From the NCBI GenBank assembly GCA_934096585.1, contig CAKOMG010000006.1:62001-126000 (forward strand): 64,000 nt of DNA. The letters are read 5' to 3'. This stretch comes from an uncultured Bacilli bacterium (lineage in GTDB: Bacteria > Bacillota_I > Bacilli_A > ML615J-28 > CAG-698). This document shows positions 36,953 through 46,193 of this stretch, one piece after another. Both the position numbers and the translations under genes were made by a program. The notes under the pieces were generated by a model. The model was not told the origin of the DNA and searched no databases. It saw only the letters and a program-made list of their open reading frames with translations. How positions within the stretch are numbered: position 1 is the stretch's first letter; each line of letters starts with the position of its first letter.

Positions 36953-38146
36953 TCATTCCTCTTCTTTAATCATTGAATTAATTATTGTTTTGTTATCTAT
37001 ATTCCCTAAAATCTGTTCTTTGATGCTTTTAATATCTATTGTAATACTTTTAGAATTTAATGACGGATAATTTTCTTGTATATATCTATCTATAGTTTGT
37101 TCTTCGATAATTGATATGTCAATGTTATTATTTATCTCTTGCTTTTTTGTTATCAAATTTATATAATTGTTTATTTCTACATATAAAACTTCATATTTAT
37201 CTTTAATATAGTTTTTTAGATCTTCTAAATTTAACAAATAAGGATTATAATTTACCTTTCCATATAATATTAATTCAAGCATTGACTCTTTCTCTAGATT
37301 ATAATCATATGTTTTTAAATAGTCTATAGTTTCTTCAAATGATAAATCATTAATTTCAATATTAATATGTGTAGATTTACGTAAAAATGATTTATAAAAT
37401 GTTACTTTTTTTTCGCAACTTTCTGAATTGTATTCTACTAAATTGAATCCTTTCTTATCACTATATCTTCCATCTTTTAACCTGATATTTTCTAATGAAC
37501 CCGGATTATAAATAAAGTCATTATATTCATATCTAGTATGAATATGTCCTAGTGCAATATAATCAACCTCTTTATTCAACGGTATTAAACTATTGACATT
37601 TATATCGCCTATTTCTTCCCCACATAATCTATTAACTGCGGCATGCAACATTAAAACCGTGAATTTTTTGCTTTTTTTGATTTGACTTTTTATATTACTT
37701 AAATACATTTGAGTTGTAGAACCAAGATATCCAATTCCTATTATTCTGATATTATCATCTTCATAAATTGAATTACTATCTAAAACTAATTTGTTTTCAA
37801 TTATTTTATGCTTTAATAAAATTAAATAATTTTTTGCTTTTAAAAATTCAAGCCATGAGTCTTCATCTACATAAAATGCTTTATCATGATTACCTTCTAT
37901 TGCAATTATTTTTATATTATTATTTATTGCTTCGTCAAATAGCTCTATTACTTTTAATAATGTTTTAGAATTAATAACTTTTAAATGAAACAAATCTCCA
38001 GAAATTAATATATATTTACAATTTTCTTCAATTGCTTTATTAATTAGATATCTAAAAGAATCAAAAAAATCATTATATCTAATATCTAAATGAGCTGGAG
38101 TACATCCAAGATGTAAATCTGAACAATGTATAAATTTTATATTCAT
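36953..38146 (-). CDS. sbcD: SbcD/Mre11-type nuclease subunit
   Basis: The metallophosphoesterase motifs are in order: HCSDLHLG, SGDLFH, EGNHDK and GHIHTR. This is the nuclease partner of SbcC. I chose the ATG at 38146 (GAGGT upstream) because family homology begins there; the reading frame extends 17 codons further without support. TGA is used as stop. Confidence 0.9.
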   Translation of the reverse strand: MNIKFIHCSDLHLGCTPAHLDIRYNDFFDSFRYLINKAIEENCKYILISGDLFHLKVINSKTLLKVIELFDEAINNNIKIIAIEGNHDKAFYVDEDSWLEFLKAKNYLILLKHKIIENKLVLDSNSIYEDDNIRIIGIGYLGSTTQMYLSNIKSQIKKSKKFTVLMLHAAVNRLCGEEIGDINVNSLIPLNKEVDYIALGHIHTRYEYNDFIYNPGSLENIRLKDGRYSDKKGFNLVEYNSESCEKKVTFYKSFLRKSTHINIEINDLSFEETIDYLKTYDYNLEKESMLELILYGKVNYNPYLLNLEDLKNYIKDKYEVLYVEINNYINLITKKQEINNNIDISIIEEQTIDRYIQENYPSLNSKSITIDIKSIKEQILGNIDNKTIINSMIKEEE

Positions 38147-38240
38147 AACTATAACCTCATTAATAATTATAACATATAAAATTCTTTTTTTATACATATT
38201 TTTTTAATTATTATATATATATTTATCAGGGGGATTATTT

Positions 38241-38657
38241 ATGGCTATTATAAAAGCAAATGAGCAAGATGTTAAATTATTAGCACGATTGATGCGTGCG
38301 GAGGCCGAAGGCGAAGGTCAACAAGGAATGTTGATGGTTGGAAACGTTGGGGTGAATCGTGTTAGAGCTCGATGTTTAGATTTTAAAAACATCACGTCAG
38401 TTGAAGATATGGTTTTTCAACGTCCAGGTGGTTTTGAATCAACACTTTATAGTTACTTTTATCAAGCAGCTAGAAAAACAGACATCAAACTTGCAAGACG
38501 CGTAATTAATGGTGAAACATTTCATCCTGCAACATATGCGTTATGGTTTTATGCTAGTGATAATGGTTGTAAACAAAAATGGTGGGGACAATGGAATACA
38601 GGAAAATTTAAGTCTCATTGTTTTTACTCCCCTTTAGATAGTGAAAATTGTTATTAG
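38241..38657 (+). CDS. cwlJ: Spore cortex-lytic hydrolase, CwlJ/SleB family
   Basis: A Hydrolase_2 domain without signal peptide or peptidoglycan-binding domain: LLARLMRAEAEGEGQQGMLMVGNV (with the conserved Glu), then FQRPGGFES and a C-terminal YALWFYASDNGCKQKWWGQ block. This short form (138 residues) matches CwlJ rather than SleB. CwlJ degrades the spore cortex during germination and depends on GerQ, encoded nine bases downstream, as in B. subtilis. GGGGGAT precedes the ATG. It is transcribed against its neighbours. Confidence 0.85.
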   Translation: MAIIKANEQDVKLLARLMRAEAEGEGQQGMLMVGNVGVNRVRARCLDFKNITSVEDMVFQRPGGFESTLYSYFYQAARKTDIKLARRVINGETFHPATYALWFYASDNGCKQKWWGQWNTGKFKSHCFYSPLDSENCY

Positions 38658-38665
38658 GAGGAAAT

Positions 38666-39055
38666 ATGAATTTTTATCAACAACCATTTAACGGCATTCC
38701 ATATGCTCAACCTATGTTTCAACAACCAATGTATCCACAATTTGTATATGCTGACCAATTACCAACTCAGCAAGACACTACTGACTCATCTTTAGTTAGA
38801 CAACAATCTTATATTGAGAATATTTTGAGATTGAATCTTGGTAAAGTAGCAACTGTGTATATGAATTTTGAAGGAAGCCAATGGGGCTCAAAAGTATTTA
38901 AAGGAACTCTTCAAGCAGCAGGAAAAGATCATATTATTTTAAAAGATGTAAATTCAGAAACAAGATATTTGTTATTAACGATTTATCTTTGTTATGTAAC
39001 TTTTGACGAACGAATAGAATATGATTATCCATATCATAGTAAAGACAATAAATAA
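38666..39055 (+). CDS. gerQ: Spore coat protein GerQ
   Basis: An N-terminal Gln/Pro/Tyr-rich stretch (about 1-45) is followed by the conserved GerQ domain (QQSYIENILRLNLGKVATVYMNFEGS... KVFKGTLQAAGKDHIILKD... YVTFDE). GerQ is a transglutaminase-crosslinked inner-coat protein needed to place CwlJ. ATG at 38666 has AGGAGG; the longer frame begins at a TTG inside cwlJ. Its pairing with cwlJ is strong evidence of spore-formation ancestry. Confidence 0.88.
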   Translation: MNFYQQPFNGIPYAQPMFQQPMYPQFVYADQLPTQQDTTDSSLVRQQSYIENILRLNLGKVATVYMNFEGSQWGSKVFKGTLQAAGKDHIILKDVNSETRYLLLTIYLCYVTFDERIEYDYPYHSKDNK

Positions 39056-39068
39056 TATGATTATTTAA

Positions 39069-39161
39069 CATATTTAGATATCTGAATTATGCGTTTTTAA
39101 AAAATATAAAGCATTGTTTAAAAAATAATGCTTTTTTTGCATATTTAGATATCTTAATTAT
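39069..39161 (+). repeat. Pair of 22-bp direct repeats flanking the gerQ terminator
   Basis: 39069-39090 and 39140-39161 share CATATTTAGATATCT then G or T then AATTAT (one mismatch in 22). The gerQ terminator hairpin lies between them. Each copy holds a TTAGATATCT partial palindrome. Purpose unknown. Confidence 0.6.
39108..39138 (+). terminator. Terminator of cwlJ-gerQ
   Basis: AAAGCATT and AATGCTTT (39108-39115, 39127-39134) followed by a T-run. Confidence 0.7.
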
Positions 39162-39191
39162 ATAGTTTTTACATATTTATTAAATACAACC

Positions 39192-39221
39192 TTGCTTTTT
39201 AAATATTAAAAATGATATAAT
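39192..39221 (+). promoter_or_regulatory. Promoter of the HIT gene
   Basis: TTGCTT (39192-39197), 18 bases and TATAAT (39216-39221) with TGA directly before (extended -10), 21 bases before the ATG. Confidence 0.6.
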
Positions 39222-39242
39222 AATTATGTGAGGTGATATATA

Positions 39243-39641
39243 ATGTGTATTTTTTGTAAAATTGTCAATAAAGAAATTCCTTCATATACAATTTATGAAG
39301 ATAATATTTGTGTTGCTTTTCTCGACTTATCTCAAGCAAACATTGGACATACCCTGGTTGTCTCAAAAAAGCATTACAATAATATTTTAGATATAACAGA
39401 AAGTGATGCTAGTCATATATTTTCTATAGTTCCAAAAATTACTAAAAAAATTAGTGAAGTGTTAAATATCAAAGATTTTAATATATTAAATAATTGTGGA
39501 AAAGAAGCCGGTCAAACAATAGACCATTTTCATATACATATCATACCTAGATTACCAAACGATTCTATTAAAATGGAATTTGGTGAACACAAACTAACGG
39601 ATGAAGAATTTAAAGAATTGAGTAAAAAATTGAGTTTATAA
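39243..39641 (+). CDS. HIT-family nucleotide hydrolase/transferase
   Basis: The histidine triad HFHIHIIPR near residue 98 and the N-terminal CIFCKIVNKEIPS motif define an Hint-type HIT protein of 132 residues, which hydrolyses purine-nucleoside phosphoramidates or dinucleoside polyphosphates. GAGGTGA precedes the ATG. It has its own promoter and terminator. Confidence 0.93.
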   Translation: MCIFCKIVNKEIPSYTIYEDNICVAFLDLSQANIGHTLVVSKKHYNNILDITESDASHIFSIVPKITKKISEVLNIKDFNILNNCGKEAGQTIDHFHIHIIPRLPNDSIKMEFGEHKLTDEEFKELSKKLSL

Positions 39642-39670
39642 AAAGAGTGCATTTTTTGCACTCTTTTTTA
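39642..39670. terminator. Bidirectional terminator between HIT and zinc-ribbon genes
   Basis: GAGTGCA (39645-39651) and TGCACTC (39657-39663) are inverted arms flanked by A- and T-runs, serving both convergent genes. Confidence 0.75.
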
Positions 39671-39961
39671 ATTCACGAAGTTAAATAAAATCCAAATTGT
39701 ACTTCCTAATATTGAAAACATTCCTAAGCCTATTGACCATTTATTTTGTCCTTCTTTTATTAATGCTAATACTATAGAAGTTATTCCTAAAACAATACTA
39801 ATAACATTAATTACTATATTTACTCCTATAACAACTAAAGCGGTAGCAATTATAGATAAAATTAAACTGATAAGTTTTGATTTTATTAACTTACTTCCAC
39901 AATTTGGGCAATAAAATTCATTATCATTAGCAATATAATTGCAATTATTACATTTTTTCAC
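39668..39961 (-). CDS. Small zinc-ribbon membrane protein
   Basis: The 97 residues start with a zinc ribbon (CNNCNY and CPNCGS, residues 4-21), followed by two to three hydrophobic segments. Same building plan as the larger proteins at 16.0-19.7 kb. It follows serS with an overlapping stop/start. Function unknown. Confidence 0.65.
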   Translation of the reverse strand: MKKCNNCNYIANDNEFYCPNCGSKLIKSKLISLILSIIATALVVIGVNIVINVISIVLGITSIVLALIKEGQNKWSIGLGMFSILGSTIWILFNFVN

Positions 39962-41238
39962 TATCTTATTTCCTTCAATCCACCCATATATGGTCTTAAT
40001 ACTGGTGGAATATAAATAGAACCGTCTTCTTGAAGATGATTTTCAAGTAATGCAATTAACATTCTTGGCGGAGCTACAACGGTATTATTTAAAGTATGGG
40101 CATAATAATTTCCATTTTCTCCTTTAATTCTAATGCCTAAGCGTCTTGCTTGAGCATCACCCAAATTCGAACAACTTCCAACTTCAAAATATTTCTTTTG
40201 TCTTGGACTCCATGCTTCTACATCTATACTTTTAACTTTTAAGTCGGCTAAATCACCACTGCAACATTCTAATTTTCTTACTGGAACCTCCATGCTTGTA
40301 AATAATTCAACAGTATAATTACACATCTTATTAAACCATTCTTTTGAATCAGTAGGTTCACACACAACTATCATTTCTTGTTTCTCAAATTGATGTATCC
40401 TATATACTCCTCTTTCTTCAATTCCGTGAGCTCCTTTTTCTTTTCGGAAACAAGGCGAATAACTAGTTAATGTATATGGAAGGTTTTTCTTATCTAAGAT
40501 ACTATCTATGAACTTTCCAATCATTGAATGTTCGCTAGTTCCTATTAAATATAGGTCTTCCCCTTCAATTTTATACATCATTGCATCCATTTCCGCAAAA
40601 CTCATAACTCCAGTAACAACATCACTTCTAATCATATATGGCGGAATGCAATATGTAAACCCTTTGTTTATCATAAAATCACGAGCATATGCTAATACAG
40701 CAGAATGAAGTCTAGCAATATTACCCATCAAATAGTAAAATCCATTACCAGCGACTTTTCTTGCACTATCTAAATCAATGCCATTAACACGTTCCATTAT
40801 ATCTAAATGATATGGTATTTCATAATTTGGAACTTTTGGCTCTAAAAATCTTTCAATTTCAACATTTTCACTATCATCATGACCAATTGGAACAGATGGA
40901 TCAATGATATTAGGGATTGTCATCATTATTTTCTTTAATTTTTTAGCTAGTTCTTCTTCCTCTTTTTCTAGTCCAACTAATTTTTCATTAATTGAGACAA
41001 CTTCTTTTTTGATTTGGTTAGCTTCTTCTACTTTTTTCTCTCGCATCAATTGTCCTATTTGGCCACTTGATGCATTTCTTTTGGCTCTTAATGTATCTCC
41101 TTCTACTTTTAAATCTCTAATTTTACTATCTAATTCAATTGCTTCATCAACTAATGGCAATTTTTCATCTTGAAATTTTTTTCTAATATTATCCTTTACT
41201 ATTTCAGGATTATTTCTAACAAATTTGATATCTAACAT
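39961..41238 (-). CDS. serS: Seryl-tRNA synthetase
   Basis: Class II synthetase charging tRNA-Ser. The N-terminal antiparallel coiled-coil arm spans about 28-105; motif 2 (CFRKEKGAHGIEERGVYRIHQFEK) and motif 3 (GENGNYYAHTLNNTVVAPPRML) are intact. 425 residues is normal. A T-box leader lies directly upstream, so expression rises when tRNA-Ser is uncharged. AGGAGG precedes the ATG. Confidence 0.96.
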   Translation of the reverse strand: MLDIKFVRNNPEIVKDNIRKKFQDEKLPLVDEAIELDSKIRDLKVEGDTLRAKRNASSGQIGQLMREKKVEEANQIKKEVVSINEKLVGLEKEEEELAKKLKKIMMTIPNIIDPSVPIGHDDSENVEIERFLEPKVPNYEIPYHLDIMERVNGIDLDSARKVAGNGFYYLMGNIARLHSAVLAYARDFMINKGFTYCIPPYMIRSDVVTGVMSFAEMDAMMYKIEGEDLYLIGTSEHSMIGKFIDSILDKKNLPYTLTSYSPCFRKEKGAHGIEERGVYRIHQFEKQEMIVVCEPTDSKEWFNKMCNYTVELFTSMEVPVRKLECCSGDLADLKVKSIDVEAWSPRQKKYFEVGSCSNLGDAQARRLGIRIKGENGNYYAHTLNNTVVAPPRMLIALLENHLQEDGSIYIPPVLRPYMGGLKEIR

Positions 41239-41262
41239 TTTTTTCCTCCTAAATATAAAATA

Positions 41263-41470
41263 TCCCTTATATTAGAATAAGTCTAATATAAGGGACGATA
41301 TTACCGCGGTGCCACCCTTGTTTAAAGATAAATTATTTTATCTTTCTCTTTAAATAGATAACGGGTCTCACCGGAAGTTTTTTTCTTCACCTCTAAGGTA
41401 GATTCAAAAGAAAGCATATTAGTTCACATCAACCACTAATTTTCTGAAAATGTCTTTTCTTTTTACTATT
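41263..41470 (-). promoter_or_regulatory. T-box riboswitch of serS
   Basis: On the minus strand the T-box core GGGTGGCACCGCGG lies at 41317-41304 and is followed by a 13-14 bp terminator stem (41295-41282 with 41276-41263) and a U-rich tail. Upstream, in the Stem I region (about 41470-41370), the sequence GAATCTACC (41405-41397) offers UCU, a serine codon, as specifier, consistent with the regulated gene. Confidence 0.9.
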
Positions 41471-41487
41471 CCTTATTCATAGGTTTT

Positions 41488-44115
41488 TTATTCATTTGTA
41501 TCATCTAAGAATTCATAATCTAAATCCATTTCAAATTCTTCTTTAAATTCATCATCCATTTCTTCTTCATCTTCACTTCGTGGAACAATTGCAATATTTG
41601 CAACAGTATGTCCTTCATTTAACTGAATTAATTTAACTCCTTGAGTATCTCTTCCTATAGTCAAAATTTGATCAAGATGCGTTCTAATAATCATACCTTT
41701 ATCTGTTACAATCATTAGATCTTCGTCTCCTCTAACAGTCAATAAAGAAACCATATTACCATTTTTGGCGGTCAAATTTAACGCTTTTACTCCTTTTCCA
41801 CCACGTACTTGAACTCTAAATGCATCAACATTTGTTCTCTTTCCGTAGCCTTTATCTGTTACAATAACTATTTCATCGCCATCTGTATTAATTATAGCCA
41901 TTCCAACAACTTGATCTTGTCCCGTTACTAATATTCCTCTTACACCAGCTGATATTCTACCCATTGGTCTTATATCACTTTCACTAAACCTAATAGCTTT
42001 ACCATTAGATGCCCCTAAAATAATATCTTTTTCACCATCTGTTAGGGCTACTTGGAATAATTCGTCACCTTCATTAAGAAGAATTGCTTTAATTCCATTT
42101 GTTCTTATATTATTAAATGCACTTACTTCCGTTTTCTTAATTATTCCTTTTCTTGTCGCAAAAATAAAGAATCCTGATTTTTCGTTCTTTTCATCAATGT
42201 TTAAAACCGCAGCTAATTTTTCTCCTTCTGATAAATTAATTAAATTAATAATTGGAAGTCCTTTTGCAGTTCTTGATGCATATGGTATTTGAAAAGCTCT
42301 AAGTTTGAATATTTTACCAAAATTACTAAAGAATAGTAAAGTATCATGTGAAGAAGTATATATTACTCTTTCAATAAAGTCATCATCTACCATTTTGGCT
42401 CCTGTGATTCCTTTTCCTCCTCTATTTTGAGCACGATATGTATCAACAGTCATTCTCTTTACATATCCTTTTCTTGTAATAGTAATAATAACATCTTCAA
42501 CTGGTATTAAATCTTCATCTTCAATATCTAATTCTTCACTCAAAGCAATCTCTGTTCTTCTTGGATCACCATATTTTTCTTTAATTTCTTTAAAGTCTTT
42601 TACAATTATTTCTAATTTCTTTTCATGACTCTTTAAAATTGATTGGAATTCTTGAATATTTTTCTTTAATTCAGCATATTCTTCTTTTAATTTATCAACT
42701 TCAAGACCTGTAATACGTTGCAATTGCATAACTAATATTGCTTTAGCTTGTAATTCAGTTAATCTAAATCTTGCCATTAGTGAAGCTAATGCAATTTCTG
42801 GATCCTTTGACTTTTTAATTACTTCTATTACTTCATCAATAGATGCTTGGGCTATTAATAGACCTTCTACTATATGAGCTCTAGCTTCGGCTTTATCTAA
42901 GTCAAATTGAACTCTTCTTGTCAATACTTCAACTTGATGCTCCAAATAACATTCTAATATTTCTTTTAAGTTTAAAGTTTTAGGTTGACCTTTATCAAGG
43001 GCTAAGTTGTTCACACCAAATGTTGTTTGTAATTGTGTATGTTTGTATAAGTTATTTAAAATCACATGAGGATTAACATCTCTTCTTAACTCAACAACTA
43101 TTTTCATACCCTTCATAGATGAATGATCTTCCATTCCTGTAATACCATCGATTAATTTATCTTTTACAGTTTCTGCAATTCGTTCGATTAATCTCGATTT
43201 ATTTACTTGGTAAGGAATTTCAGTAATAATAATTGATGGTTTACCTTTATCAACTTCTTTTATTTGACATTTAGCTCTAATTGTAATTGCACCTTGACCA
43301 GTCATATATGCTCTACGCACCTGACTTAATCCCATAATGCATCCTCCAGTTGGAAAGTCTGGGCCCTTAATATAGTTCATTAAGCCTTCTATCGATATAT
43401 CTGGGTTTTCTACTAAAGCAATTAATCCATCTATTACTTCACTCAAATTATGAGGAGGCATATTTGTGGCCATACCTACTGCAATACCCATTGCCCCATT
43501 CACTAATATATTAGGAAATTTTGAAGGTAATACTTCAGGTTCTTTTTCTGAGCCATCATAGTTATCAATGAAATTAACAGTGTTTTTATTTAAGTCTCTT
43601 AATAATTCCATAGCAATTTTGCTCATTCTGGCTTCGGTATAACGCATTGCAGCTGCACCATCACCATCAATTGATCCAAAATTTCCATGTCCATCAACAA
43701 GTGGGTATCTATAACTAAAATCTTGAGCCATTCTTACCATAGAATCATAAATTGCAGTATCACCATGTGGATGGTATTTACCCATAACCTCTCCTACAAT
43801 ACGTGCACTCTTTTTATGCGGCTTATCTGGATAAACACCCAATTCATTCATTCCAAATAGAATTCTCCTATGAACAGGTTTCATACCATCTCTTACATCT
43901 GGTAGAGCACGTTGAACAATAACGCTCATCGCATAACTTAAAAACGATGTGCGCATTTCTCTATTTAAATCTACCTCTTTAACATATCCATAATGATGTC
44001 CTTCTTGATTTTGTTCATCATTATTTGCATTCTCTTCTATTTGTGAATCTGGATTATTAGTGTTGGTTAATTCTTCTTTATTTATTTCTTCATTTTTGTT
44101 TTCATCATCATTCAT
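41488..44115 (-). CDS. gyrA: DNA gyrase subunit A
   Basis: GyrA carries the DNA-cutting tyrosine of gyrase. After an acidic N-terminal extension of about 40 residues comes VDLNREMRTSFLSYAMSVIVQRALPDVRDG, then the quinolone-resistance region HPHGDTAIYD and the active-site context AAAMRYTEAR; the C-terminal half shows six beta-pinwheel repeats including the GyrA box RGGKG, and ends in an acidic tail. The QRDR has Thr where many species have Ser. It follows gyrB by ten bases. Confidence 0.96.
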   Translation of the reverse strand: MNDDENKNEEINKEELTNTNNPDSQIEENANNDEQNQEGHHYGYVKEVDLNREMRTSFLSYAMSVIVQRALPDVRDGMKPVHRRILFGMNELGVYPDKPHKKSARIVGEVMGKYHPHGDTAIYDSMVRMAQDFSYRYPLVDGHGNFGSIDGDGAAAMRYTEARMSKIAMELLRDLNKNTVNFIDNYDGSEKEPEVLPSKFPNILVNGAMGIAVGMATNMPPHNLSEVIDGLIALVENPDISIEGLMNYIKGPDFPTGGCIMGLSQVRRAYMTGQGAITIRAKCQIKEVDKGKPSIIITEIPYQVNKSRLIERIAETVKDKLIDGITGMEDHSSMKGMKIVVELRRDVNPHVILNNLYKHTQLQTTFGVNNLALDKGQPKTLNLKEILECYLEHQVEVLTRRVQFDLDKAEARAHIVEGLLIAQASIDEVIEVIKKSKDPEIALASLMARFRLTELQAKAILVMQLQRITGLEVDKLKEEYAELKKNIQEFQSILKSHEKKLEIIVKDFKEIKEKYGDPRRTEIALSEELDIEDEDLIPVEDVIITITRKGYVKRMTVDTYRAQNRGGKGITGAKMVDDDFIERVIYTSSHDTLLFFSNFGKIFKLRAFQIPYASRTAKGLPIINLINLSEGEKLAAVLNIDEKNEKSGFFIFATRKGIIKKTEVSAFNNIRTNGIKAILLNEGDELFQVALTDGEKDIILGASNGKAIRFSESDIRPMGRISAGVRGILVTGQDQVVGMAIINTDGDEIVIVTDKGYGKRTNVDAFRVQVRGGKGVKALNLTAKNGNMVSLLTVRGDEDLMIVTDKGMIIRTHLDQILTIGRDTQGVKLIQLNEGHTVANIAIVPRSEDEEEMDDEFKEEFEMDLDYEFLDDTNE

Positions 44116-44125
44116 AAACTACCTC

Positions 44126-46192
44126 CTAATAATCTAAATTTTCAACATATACAGCATTCTCTTCAATGAATTCTCTTCTAGGTTCAACATCATCACCCAT
44201 TAACATACTAAAAGTTGCATCAGCTTCAATAGCATCAGATAAACTAACTTTTAGCAATGTTCTATTTTTTGGGTCCATTGTTGTCTCCCATAACTGTTCA
44301 GGATTCATTTCACCTAATCCTTTATATCTTTGAATAATAGGTTTAGATGTTTTAGGGAATGTTTCTAATATTTTTTGTAATTCTTCATCTGAATATGCAT
44401 ATTCAACTCTTTTACTTTGTGATATCTTATAAAGCGGTGGTTGCGCTATATATATATAACCAGCATCAAATAAAGGTTTCATAAATCTATAAAATAAAGT
44501 CAATAATAGTGTTCTAATATGTGCCCCATCGACATCGGCATCGGTCATGATAACAACTTTGTGATATCTAGCACTATTAATATTAAATTCATCACCTATA
44601 CCAGTACCAAATGCTTGTATCATAGACATAATTTCATTATTTCCTAAAGCTCTATCTAATCTTGCTTTTTCAACATTTAATACTTTTCCTCTCAAAGGAA
44701 GAATCGCTTGAAATTCACTATCTCTTCCCTGTTTAGCCGATCCACCGGCAGAATCACCTTCGACTATATATATTTCACATTGTGCAGGATCTTTACATCT
44801 ACAATCAGCAAGTTTCGAAGCAAATCCTAATGTTTCTAATGGGCTTTTCCTTCTTGTTGCTTCTCTAGCTTTTTTAGCGGCAAGACGTGCACGACTTGCT
44901 AATACTGCTTTTTCTATAATTAATTTACCAACAGAAGGATTTTCCTTTAAGAAAGTATCAAATCCTTCACTGAAAATTTGTGAAGCTATCTTTCTAACTT
45001 CAATATTTCCTAATTTCGCTTTGGTTTGTCCCTCAAATTGTGGATCCGGATGGCGACAGCTAATAATTGAAGTTAATCCTTCTCTAACGTCATCACCATT
45101 AAAACTTTCGTCTTTTCTAAATAAGTTATTTGTTTTTCCATAGTTGTTTAAAACTCTTGTTAAAGCATTTCTAAAACCTTCTTCGTGAGTTCCACCATCT
45201 GGAGTATAAATATTATTAATGAATGAATAAATATTACTTGTATAATCTTCAGTATATTGTAATGCAAATTCAATTTCTATATTATCTTCTTTTCCATTTA
45301 CATATATAATTTGAGGATGAATTGGAGTTTTTGATTTATTTAAATATTCAACATACTCAATAATACCACCTTCATAATGATATACCACATCCTTTATGTC
45401 ATCTGGATGTCTTCTATCAGTTAAACTAATACGTAATCCTTTATTTAAAAAAGCACATTGTTGAAGTCTAACACGTAGAGTTTCATAATCAAAAACAATA
45501 CCTTCTTTAAATATTTCTGGATCAGGGTGGAAAGTTACACGAGTTCCGTGATTTTTAGTTTCCCCTATAACACGTAATTTGTATAATCTTTTACCTCTTT
45601 GATATTCTTGTTCATATTTTTTTCCATCTTTATGTATTTCAACTCTCAAATGAGTACTTAATGCGTTAACTACTGATGCACCTACACCATGTAAACCGCC
45701 TGATACCTTGTATGATGATCCATCAAATTTACCTCCGGCATGCAAAATAGTAAATACAGCTTCAGCTGCACTTTCACCAGTCTTTTTATGAATATCTACA
45801 GGAATACCACGACCATTATCGGTTACTCTAACATAATTATCAGGTAATAATTCTACTTCAATATGTGTACAATACCCAGCTAGTGCCTCATCAATAGCAT
45901 TATCTACGATTTCCCATACTAAATGGTGTAATCCTCTAGGTCCAGTAGAACCTATATACATACCAGGACGTTTTCTAACAGCTTCTAATCCTTCAAGTAA
46001 TTGGATGTTTGAAGCCCCATAGTTTTTCGATGAACTTCCTTCATTCGCCAATTGGTCTTGTTCTGTTTCTTCATTACTCTCAAATGATTCTGCATCTTTT
46101 TTCTCTTGAATTGCTTTTTCTTCATCAGTTGGATCATGGTATTCTGGAGTTCCAGAATTATTTACAAAATCTTTATTTTCATTATCATTCAT
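44126..46192 (-). CDS. gyrB: DNA gyrase subunit B
   Basis: ATPase subunit of gyrase: GHKL motifs EIVDNAIDEALAG, DNGRGIPVD and GLHGVGASVVNALS, the Toprim motif EGDSAGGSAKQGRD and DADVDGAHIRTLLL, and the C-terminal RYKGLGEMNPEQLW. An N-terminal acidic extension of about 60 residues is unusual and parallels the one in GyrA. ATG at 46192 has GGTGA; the earlier ATG at 46204 lies at the recF stop. Confidence 0.96.
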   Translation of the reverse strand: MNDNENKDFVNNSGTPEYHDPTDEEKAIQEKKDAESFESNEETEQDQLANEGSSSKNYGASNIQLLEGLEAVRKRPGMYIGSTGPRGLHHLVWEIVDNAIDEALAGYCTHIEVELLPDNYVRVTDNGRGIPVDIHKKTGESAAEAVFTILHAGGKFDGSSYKVSGGLHGVGASVVNALSTHLRVEIHKDGKKYEQEYQRGKRLYKLRVIGETKNHGTRVTFHPDPEIFKEGIVFDYETLRVRLQQCAFLNKGLRISLTDRRHPDDIKDVVYHYEGGIIEYVEYLNKSKTPIHPQIIYVNGKEDNIEIEFALQYTEDYTSNIYSFINNIYTPDGGTHEEGFRNALTRVLNNYGKTNNLFRKDESFNGDDVREGLTSIISCRHPDPQFEGQTKAKLGNIEVRKIASQIFSEGFDTFLKENPSVGKLIIEKAVLASRARLAAKKAREATRRKSPLETLGFASKLADCRCKDPAQCEIYIVEGDSAGGSAKQGRDSEFQAILPLRGKVLNVEKARLDRALGNNEIMSMIQAFGTGIGDEFNINSARYHKVVIMTDADVDGAHIRTLLLTLFYRFMKPLFDAGYIYIAQPPLYKISQSKRVEYAYSDEELQKILETFPKTSKPIIQRYKGLGEMNPEQLWETTMDPKNRTLLKVSLSDAIEADATFSMLMGDDVEPRREFIEENAVYVENLDY

Positions 46193-46193
46193 C

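Noticed and set aside
38180..38230. A sigma-E/K type promoter before cwlJ
   Set aside because: Possible ATACATATT-like -10 matches exist, but in DNA this rich in AT they are not distinguishable from chance.
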